DNA from: Ilyonectria destructans
Lineage: Eukaryota; Ascomycota; Sordariomycetes; Hypocreales; Nectriaceae
Direction: 5' to 3'
Length of the DNA: 64,000 nucleotides
Assembly (NCBI GenBank): GCA_020740775.1
Contig: JAHEWK010000020.1
Location: 558,001-622,000 of the forward strand
How positions within the stretch are numbered: position 1 is the stretch's first letter; every line of letters begins with the position of its first letter. This document shows, piece by piece, positions 56,590 to 64,000 of the stretch. A model generated the notes under the pieces. It made no database searches. It was not told the origin of the DNA and was given only the letters and a program-made list of their open reading frames with translations. The position numbers were made by a program, and so were the translations under genes.

Positions 56590-57585
56590 CCTCTTAGTGT
56601 ACGTCTTTTCTAGACTGGGAGGAAAGAAACGCCGTTGCCGCGGTCACTGGGGCTGTCACAGCTGTTGTCTCGAGGGTTGTAGCAGCCGGGGCCGCTGTTG
56701 CAGTCAGGCCGCTGTCTCTAGGGCTGTTGCCACTAGGGCTGTTGAAGCCGCTGACCGGGCTAGGATCTCGTTGAATTCGATGACCTTTTGGTCTGGACTG
56801 CAGTTTGGACTAAGAGTCCTCTTAATGGTCTGGACTATTAAGAGCGCTGGGAACCTCCATACACTGAGCCTTTAATCTACTGCATCTCTCTCATTCTCCG
56901 TCTCCGTCTCTATTCATAGCCGTCAGGTGAATGCACCATGACACGGCTTCACCTCGATCCTACATGTCCATCACTCCAGCTTCACACACATTTCTCACTT
57001 CAACCAAAGTATCTATTCTCATGTTCGATTGCGCAACTATCGTTCGACCATGTAGCTCTTGTTACCTCTACCCGACCTGCAAAATCAATTCCCAACACCA
57101 CCAAAGACTTCACCCCCATGGTTCCGAGTCCCTAAACGCCCCCAGACAGGGCAACTCCCACCTGGCCGAACCCCTTTTTGATGTAGGTCCCGTGTGCCTT
57201 GCCAAAAACTTACGTACAAGTGAAATTTCTGGTTCACTTCTCTCGTCAAAGCTTCACCTTCCGAGAGTCACCTTCCCCTAAGAATCCGGTGGACAAGTCC
57301 CGAAAGGCTCGCCCACTAACCGTGAAACCCAGACACCGACCTCCGTCCGAATGTTCCACTCGTCGTGAATTGTTGTACAGGCCGAAAAGTGAAAATTAGA
57401 AAGAAAAAAAAGGTTGGCAAGCCCCCAAACGTTCGAAATTCCGTGGCCCCCTATGTATATGCGGTTCGAGCATGCGGTTCGAGCCCTTGGATGTCGCCTC
57501 CATTAGGGAGATACCATCATCCCCTCATTGCGGAAAGAAAGGGTCATCCATCCGTCATTTTGCCGTCCAAGGAAACCGATTCATC
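56590..57585. other. No gene recognised; 3' side of the bZIP gene
   Basis: Contains a GC-rich stretch that would encode Ala/Val-rich low-complexity sequence (56630-56760). The last few hundred bases are probably the 3' UTR and terminator region of the bZIP gene. Confidence 0.35.
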
Positions 57586-59183
57586 TCAGTCATCGGCGGA
57601 TCGCAACTCGTTCTGTGAGAAACGCCGTTGGACACCCTGGCCAGCCATGACCGGTTGATTGGGCATGGGTGCATCCATGCCATAGAGGTTCATTTGGGGG
57701 TTGAAGGGTTCGACCGCCTGAGACATGAAGGCGCTGTGGAGATATTGCTGTTGCGTAACTGGGCAGTCCTTGTGTGCGAGAAGGAGTGTCTTCAAGTTGA
57801 CCACTTCTTCTCTCAGCTGCGTGGCCTGCGAAGTCAGAGTATCGTTCTCGGTGCTGAACGTCTCCACGTTGGTCTGCAGGTTGGCAAGCCACTGCTTTTT
57901 TCTTTGACGGCACTTCAGGGCAGCAACACTCTGACATGTCAGTAACCATGGTTCAACATAAGATATTAGATTTTCGAGTAAAACATACCGGTTTCGTTCA
58001 AGGAAGTTCTTGCGTTTCTCCTCATCCGTCGTCACGGTTTTGGTTCCGTTTTCATCATAATTCATGTCGGACTCGTCGTCAAACATAACCATGTCTTCAG
58101 CCATAGCGACAACTCCGCTATTGGCCATGGACTTCTTGTTCGGGTGTGTCTTTGCGGGAGCCTCATCGGCCTTTCTTCGACCATTTGTGGTGGCCGGGTT
58201 CTTCTTGCCCTTGCCTCGTGTATTGGGTCGGGCCTGGTCACTATCGTCCGAGGCGACACTACCTTCGCTCACACCGCGAACGGAACCGATCGAGCCACCA
58301 TTGGCGCTCGACATCTGCGGCGAGGTGTCCATATTCCGGGGCACAACGGGGGCTGGGTGTGCGTGGCTAGTTGCGCCCGAAGTGACAGCAAACTGGTTTG
58401 TCAATTGGGCCCCGTTCCTGCCTTGGGCAAGCATGAAAAGGCCGTTGGCGGCGTCGTTGGCGTGAGGATCAAAGGGACCGGACGCGGGCTTCGTCTCGGA
58501 CTTGACTACCACGGGGCCGTTGGGGATCTCTTGGGGTTGAGACGTGACCGATTGCTGTTGCTGTGGCGCAGCCTGTTGAGATTGTTCGGACTGTCGCTGA
58601 ACACCGTTTGCTTGCTCTCTCTTGGCAGCCGCGCTCATAGCAGTGCGATGGAAATCGATGGTGCTAGGCGTCGCCCCTCCACTGGCAAGCTGGGCAAAGA
58701 GGGCTTGGGAGTTGGGACTGGGCGCAGGGAACATAGACCCGCTGCCGCCCGGAGTCAAGCCCGCCTTCAAGGAAGATTCGTTGGGCGTAGGAAAACCGCC
58801 GCGCAGATGATGGGTATTACCAAAGTAGTTATTGGCAGGACCAGAAAGTATGGCTGGGCTCGGAGGGCCAGTCCGCAGCGAAACTCCACCCCAGTTGAAT
58901 GGTGTTGCGTTAGGGCCGGGCAAGAGGGACGAGGGGGACGTCAAGGCGGCGACCGACGGCAGCTTGGTGCCTCCTGGTGTCTCTGGGGCGCCCCCGAAGG
59001 ACTGCTCGAAGGGATTGGGCTCCAGACTGAGAGATCCGCCGACCGTGGCCGCGAAGTAGTCAGGAGTGTCGGTACCTTGTTGTTGACCGGGTCGAGGAGG
59101 AGGCGCAAGCGGTTTGGCGGCTTAGGCAGTGGACGCGACCTCTGGTTTCACGGGCGGCTCGGCTTTTGCGTCGATCGGGGCGT
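57586..59183 (-). CDS. atfA: Atf1/AtfA-type bZIP transcription factor (apparent early stop)
   Basis: The coding exons are 59183-57989 and 57928-57586. The 60-nt intron (GTATGT to CAGAG) splits the basic region, giving FLERNRVAALKCRQRKKQW joined to a leucine zipper (LANLQTNVETFSTENDTL…). Upstream lie the family-specific regions: DYFAATVGGSLSLEPNPFEQ, the osmotic-stress segment SLLPGPNATPFNWGGVSLRT, and Gln/Ser-rich parts. The protein binds CRE-like sites and acts below the stress MAP kinase in oxidative and osmotic responses. Two odd points: TAA at 59124-59122 lies in frame between PPVKPEVASTA and AAKPLAPPPR, both apparently coding; and no in-frame ATG precedes the conserved region. An acceptor CTAAC…CGTAG at 59184 implies an unresolved first exon further upstream. 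Confidence 0.9.
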
Positions 59184-60900
59184 CTACGAGAGGTTAGGCG
59201 TCTGAGTAGGACGGACGGTGACGACGATATTGACGGAGACGGGCGATGAGGACGGAGGTACAGGGCAGGAACGGAGACGGGGACGGGGACGAGACGGCAA
59301 CGCTAGGTGGATGGGGATGACGGGAAGCGATGACGATGATGCGTCATGGCGGAGAAACCAAGACGGGAGGGGGTGGAGGGGGTGGAGGGGGTGGAGGGGG
59401 TTGGGGGGCTCACCGGTCGGGGGGGAGATTTCTTTGACTGCTTTCGACTCACCTAGCTGAGGGGGCGTCGGATGTTGAAGTCCCCGTGATGACGATGTTG
59501 TATTATAGCTGGGGCGCAAGGTTGTGGAAGTTGGTTGAGTGGGGGTGGGAGTACGAAACAAGGATGGAGGAAGACAAAAAAGCCAAATGAGGCAGAAACC
59601 ACGAGGCGATTGCAGCACAGCACAGCAGCGCAGTGCAGTCCTGGGAGCGAAGCGCGCGCTGCAGCGACCGGCCAAAAAAGAAAAAAAGAAAAAAAAAGAT
59701 AGACGGCCGAACCAGTGGAGTGCAGCTGGCGTGGGAAACAATGATTGCGTCGAGGTGTCGAAGGGCACAAACGGGCGTACAGCGCGGTTGGTGCTGTCAA
59801 TGGTATTGTCCGATTTCCCCCAACCCAACTCCAACTAGTTTGTCGCGACGACAATCACTGCGCTCAACTGGGCTGACCCGCCCCGCTTGCGTGTGTGCTA
59901 CTGTGCATCTTGCATCAGCCGGCCAGGCTCGGACGAGAAATCAAGTCGTAGTCACAGCACGGTTCCCCAATCTTTTGGCGCCGCTCTCTCTCGTCCCTCA
60001 AGCGCTTTGGCCTTGGTGTTCGGATTCATGATGCTGTCACTATTGCGACGGGTACAGGTCTCGGAGCCGAAATACAGTGCGTGAAAGCGCCTGCAAGTCT
60101 TTGGAGAATCCCACTTGGCTATCTGCCCCATTAATACGGAGTACCGGCCGGGGGACTGGTCGTTGCTCCCCCGGTGGCGTCACTCACATACCCACCCACA
60201 CTCTGATGCTGATGAGTTAAGTGAGTGATGGAGGAAACAAAGCAGTTGAGTTTTTTCTCCACTGTGCGGGTACGAGCGACCAGGGATATTTTGCCCCAAT
60301 CTCCACACCCCATTCGCGTGGAGAGAGCAGGGTGGGGTCAAAAGCCGGTCCATCGCCGTCATTCCCCCCTGATCCAATGGCCCGCCCACGTGAGGCGCGA
60401 CCTGTCTGGTTGTGGTTGGTTTCCTTTGCACACCTCTCTACCCATTCTCGTTTCTCATCCATCTCTCACAGTCTCCCTCACAGTCTCTCACCTCTTCCCC
60501 TCCCGCCATTTTAAACTGTGATTCTTTGGGAGAAGTAAGGGGGAAGAGGGAGGTGGGGGGGGCAAGCGATAAAAGGAAAGCCGATGCTTCCATGTCCCTC
60601 TCCATACCTCTCTTGGAATGTTGGGACAGCCAATAACATCGTGGTTTCGTGAACGGGATTACTTCGATGGCGGGGTTGCTCATATGAAGCCCATTAATCA
60701 CATGTTAGCGCCTGTTGAAGCATATCACACCACAACTCAACTTTGTTTCTTCCAATCTAATCTCCAGACCCTTCATAAATATTTTAGCGCTCGATTTATT
60801 TATAAAACTCAAGAATGAATTTTGAGTGAAGTGTGTGGGAAACCAGGTCATTCTCGTACACCCCAATTCCGCGCCATGCCGCTGCAAGCGCAGCCCACAT
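59184..60900. other. bZIP gene 5' region; no other gene
   Basis: Holds the probable first intron and leader of the bZIP gene, with a donor-like GTGAGT at about 59454 (minus strand) and a GGGGGTGGA tract at 59369-59401. The remaining 59.8-60.9 kb is C/T-rich promoter-like sequence. Long plus-strand frames here are low-complexity shadows. Confidence 0.45.
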
Positions 60901-60911
60901 CGTTAATATCC

Positions 60912-61500
60912 CTACCCACCCAGTGATGTAATTGGATTGGAGGCAATTTGGATTGGACTGGAGTGGACGGAAAATGGCTGGACTGGATTTGGGTTTCTCG
61001 AAGATTTGGACTGAATTGGACTGATTGGCAACCAGCTCCTGGAGCTCCAGTGGTCTAACCTGATAAGGCAAGAGCTAAGCCTAATTGAGTGGTTATGACG
61101 GGGCTCCCGTCGCAGCTCCCGCAGACCACGCACGTACGCTAAAATTTAGCCCCCCTGACCTGTTTCTGCAATCGGGAGCCCTGTTCGACCGAATCGATCG
61201 AAAATCGATGGAATTGAGTGCGCCCATTTGATTCGATGCGAATCGAACGCCAAGAATTTCGATTCGACATTCGTAAGACTTAGCATCGATGAATCTATCG
61301 ATTCGATTCCCGTTCGTAAGATGTCCAACCCTGCAGGGCATCCATACCCCTGACTAGCGTCCACGTCAATCCACATCTCAATCCACGAGCCCCCAACCGT
61401 GGATGGATTGATTACATAACAACAGGTCTCGTGGATTGACGTTGACGTGGATTGAAGTTAATATATTTATCAATACCATGGAAGTGGTGGATTGATTCCC
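60912..61500. repeat. hAT-type termini and subterminal repeats
   Basis: Three zones: repeated TTGGATTGGA/GGACTGG words at 60930-61030; an ATCGAT-type zone at 61180-61320 ending TCCAACCCTG at about 61337 (family of 34947 and 45271); and from 61330 CAGGGCATCCA followed by GTGGATTGA words in both orientations. These look like abutting ends of two or three hAT-related elements without internal genes. Confidence 0.55.
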
Positions 61501-61840
61501 TACCCTGGGCCTGGCCTTTCTGCATACAGAGGCTGCAGAGCCAGTATTCTCCTAGGCTAGTATCGTCGCTGCCGAGCCGAATGTATCTTTCGCCGTGTTG
61601 ATCAACTTTAGACGACCTCTTTCGCTTCTTATGCAGCCATTCCACCTTCACCTGTGGGTAGTTGAACATCCAGATCTTCGGTAGCCGACTGACTTCTTCG
61701 GCGAGGGTTGCTTCGTTGACAGCTTCTAGTTGGTCCTGCACACTCCGCGCTCGCCGCAGAACCGAAAATGCGCCACCGCCGGCGTGCGATAAGTTTGTGA
61801 GGGAGCCAGGAGACTGGCTGACCGATTGGCTAGGCGTCAT
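61500..61840 (-). pseudogene. hAT transposase N-terminal fragment
   Basis: From ATG 61840 the frame has a Ser-rich head, then RLPKIWMFNYPQVKVEWLHK, KKRKRSSKVDQHGERYIRLG, and YWLCSLCMQKG, the start of a BED-type zinc finger with C-x2-C but without the later histidines. Homology ends near 61500 where repeat words begin. This is the truncated start of a hAT transposase. Confidence 0.55.
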
Positions 61841-61930
61841 GCTCGAAATCGACGAGGAATCGTCAGAAGAGCGGTCGTCAAGGTCGGTATGTTGACGGTA
61901 TTGAGGCTGGGCGCAAGTGTCACGCAGCAC

Positions 61931-63721
61931 AGGCGGAATTTGACCCGTGTACTTGATATAGTAATTTAGCGGGGTCCTTCACTTTTTTGCATATGTAACC
62001 TGTTGGGAGGTTCTTAGTTTAGCTACCTGGCAGGGGCCTTACCCCTTTTTCTTTAGATGCAATCAACAACATCAAGTTGCAGAACAGGGCGACATTGACA
62101 TCAGGTATCGCAATAGAGATAATATTCATTAAAAGCGAGGTACTTCTGTTTTGGCGGGCTAACTAGGGACCTAGGTACCTGTTTTCTTTCTTTTTTCGGA
62201 AATTAACCCAGAGCGATTGGGCGGGTTTGAGCCCCACTTAGTAGAGCTTGTTGCCCAACAAACAAGAAATAATCCTAGCAGGCTTAAATCAGGGTTCCCC
62301 GCTAGCCTCTCAACCAAGCAAAAGCAATGACGTACCTACAACCGTGGTCTAAGGTCATGGGGTGGGTTTTCGTTAAATATAAGCTCTGGCTCCCCTCAAC
62401 CAAGCCATGTTATTGATTCCGTCAAGCCATGTTATTGATTCCGTCATCTTCTCTACCATGCCTTACTCCCAGTTCACACAACGACCGACAACCCTACGAG
62501 CCTATTCTAGCTCCATGTACCAGTACACAATGAGCCAATTAACGGTTCTATCCGGTGCTTTCACTACGGTACTGATGCCAAACGGGATTTCGGCCCCAGA
62601 CTCCGTTTCTTCCGCCCAGAGCCCCTAAAATAAAACCCGGTATCAATATCGTATACGCCAGAGTCTGAGGAATGAGGGACCAGGAATGAGCTGATGGAGA
62701 GTTTCTTGAACGGAATATGTGGGACCGGGATGAGCCTAGCTGAATTTGGTCATGTAACCGCACCTTGCAAACATTGTCGACTTCAATCATCATGAATACA
62801 TGCGAAAAGTGCAAATTAGGCAATTGCTTCACCCTGAGTGGTTAGTATATCAGATAAGCTGGCCAATTAAAGACCATGAGCAATCAAGGTATGTGTCAAT
62901 GCCCGGGAAAGGCGTTCGTCTAAGGGTGACGTCATGTGAATGTAACAACAGTCATATCATGTACCCGTCAATCGGATTTTTGGTACTGATCGGCTCCTCT
63001 CATCTGCCGAAGAATCAGCTGCCCCCGGTCACACTGGATTGCCAAGGACACGGCTTACCCGGCAAGGCAATGTCCATGGGAAGTTTAAATGCAAGTAAGG
63101 TACGTCACTACAATAGGAAAGTGTTGGATCCGTTACGGTCAATTTGATCAATGCAATAGTGTTTAGATTGATGATGATGATGTTGATGATCGCTTGTCCT
63201 CGTCATCCGGATCGGTCGGAAGAGGGGTTATCATACCCCCCCTTCTGACTAAGGTCCGGATATCAATCTATCAGAGGTTTCGTTATACAGGGTCATATTC
63301 CAACAGAAAGTGTAAGCGCAACTGTGGTAATAAAGCGGTTATTCGATAGGTCTGAATGATGTATACCCTCTGACGAAGGAGAGGGGTAACAAATTGAGAA
63401 TTAATTAAAAGCTAGGCTATCCAACTCCTCGCAACTCTTTGGTAGGAGTATCAACATTATTCCATGGCCATTGAAACCACGAGATTCTGCAACAATCACC
63501 CCACATGTCCCCTCGCATAGTTACCCGGGGGTCTGTGATGTACGTACCTTAACAGGCCGACCCCACTCCTGCTGGGGAGGGGGTGACGAACCGTAAAACC
63601 GTCAAAACTGTAAATGCCTGATACAACCTTACATGCTCATAACTCAAATCATTTTAATTCCAACTAATCTGATGTTTTGCATACTTCATTTCCTAAAACC
63701 GAAGTTATTATATCTCAACTT
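61931..63721. other. No gene recognised; 20-bp tandem pair
   Basis: At about 62404-62445 the word CCATGTTATTGATTCCGTCA occurs twice in tandem. A GATGATGATG tract lies near 63170. No conserved reading frame was found. Confidence 0.4.
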
Positions 63722-64000
63722 TCAGCGAAATCCAGGAACGCTGCGGCGCGGGCTACGCGCGCCTATCTGGCCGGGGCGGGGTTTACGAAGACGACTCGGC
63801 GGAACTCTTCACGCCCCTATAGCATTGAAGACCTTGCGAGGCTGCATAACGCCAACAAACGTCTGACTGCGAAGTATTTATATCTCTTGAAAACAGGGAA
63901 ACCACTCCCTGTAGATAGGAAGCAGCCTGCTAAGGGAGGCCGGCCTGGAGCACTTGTAGCGGCTGAGGAATGTGCCCTCATTGAGTTCATCCGATCAGTC
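63722..64000 (+). pseudogene. pogo/Fot1-type transposase N-terminus, runs off the edge
   Basis: The open frame from 63722 to the window end reads RATRAYLAGAGFTKTTRRN, then YSIEDLARLHNANKRLTAKY, and KGGRPGALVAAEECALIEFI. The GRP…L…EE…L block is the linker between the two helix-turn-helix units of CENP-B/pogo transposases. No ATG was found at the start, and the catalytic domain would lie beyond the window, so intactness cannot be judged. Confidence 0.6.

Noticed and set aside
57460..57490. GGTTCGAGC words as tRNA T-arms
   Set aside because: No acceptor stem, D-arm or anticodon arm could be folded around them.
59184..59834. Long minus-strand frame upstream of the bZIP gene
   Set aside because: Low-complexity Pro/Ser sequence crossing a splice acceptor; fits 5' leader and intron rather than a protein.

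Overview
The window looks like a repeat-rich segment of a filamentous ascomycete genome (Pezizomycotina). Short GT-AG introns of 46-116 nt with CTAAC/CTGAC-like branch sites interrupt most genes. The conserved genes are fungal: an Atf1/AtfA-type bZIP factor, a Reg1/Hex2-type PP1 subunit, a Kin1-type kinase remnant, an NmrA-like protein and an epoxide hydrolase. The transposons are typical ascomycete hAT, pogo/Fot1, Tad-like LINE, Copia, Helitron and Crypton-like families. Many reading frames are broken by C-to-T or G-to-A changes in the context expected from repeat-induced point mutation (RIP).

Layout. 1-7.1 kb: transposon termini, a small secreted cysteine-rich protein gene (1939-2358), a hAT transposase (4449-6857) and a LINE 3' scrap. 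7.9-11.1 kb: two convergent genes 9 bp apart, a Lys-rich CxxC protein and an HTH/integrase-core DDE protein, which I read as one compact mobile element of a type I cannot name. 11.6-19 kb: a four-exon cysteine-motif gene, a conserved small protein, a SAM methyltransferase, a GFA/CENP-V-domain protein and LTR relics. 19.4-22.7 kb: a hAT element with terminal inverted repeats and a small TIR element nested inside it. 22.7-29.7 kb: diverged duplications, a seven-exon epoxide hydrolase with an 11-nt exon, a repeat family coding a conserved peptide, and an NmrA-like gene.

29.8-45.3 kb is a transposon graveyard: two pogo relics, a Copia LTR plus gag, two Helitron pieces, and a hAT truncated by a nearly complete Tad-like LINE. 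The LINE carries a second, inverted, 5'-truncated copy of itself in its 3' UTR. A Crypton-like scrap and another hAT 3' end follow. 45.3-53 kb: gene fragments, the intact Reg1-like gene, an LTR and another pogo relic. 54.5-59.2 kb: a small Cys-rich ORF, a Kin1-type kinase 5' fragment cut by an LTR, a SAT4/HAL4-like kinase fragment and the bZIP gene. 59.2-64 kb: mostly non-coding sequence with hAT termini, ending in the start of a pogo-type transposase that runs off the edge.

Recurrent theme: several transposon ORFs are almost intact but carry isolated TAG codons, most where tryptophan (TGG) is expected. RIP explains this simply. UAG is also the codon that ascomycete A-to-I mRNA editing converts to UGG, so the pattern deserves a test. 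Exon boundaries and family names come from reading the sequence by eye; no searches were run.
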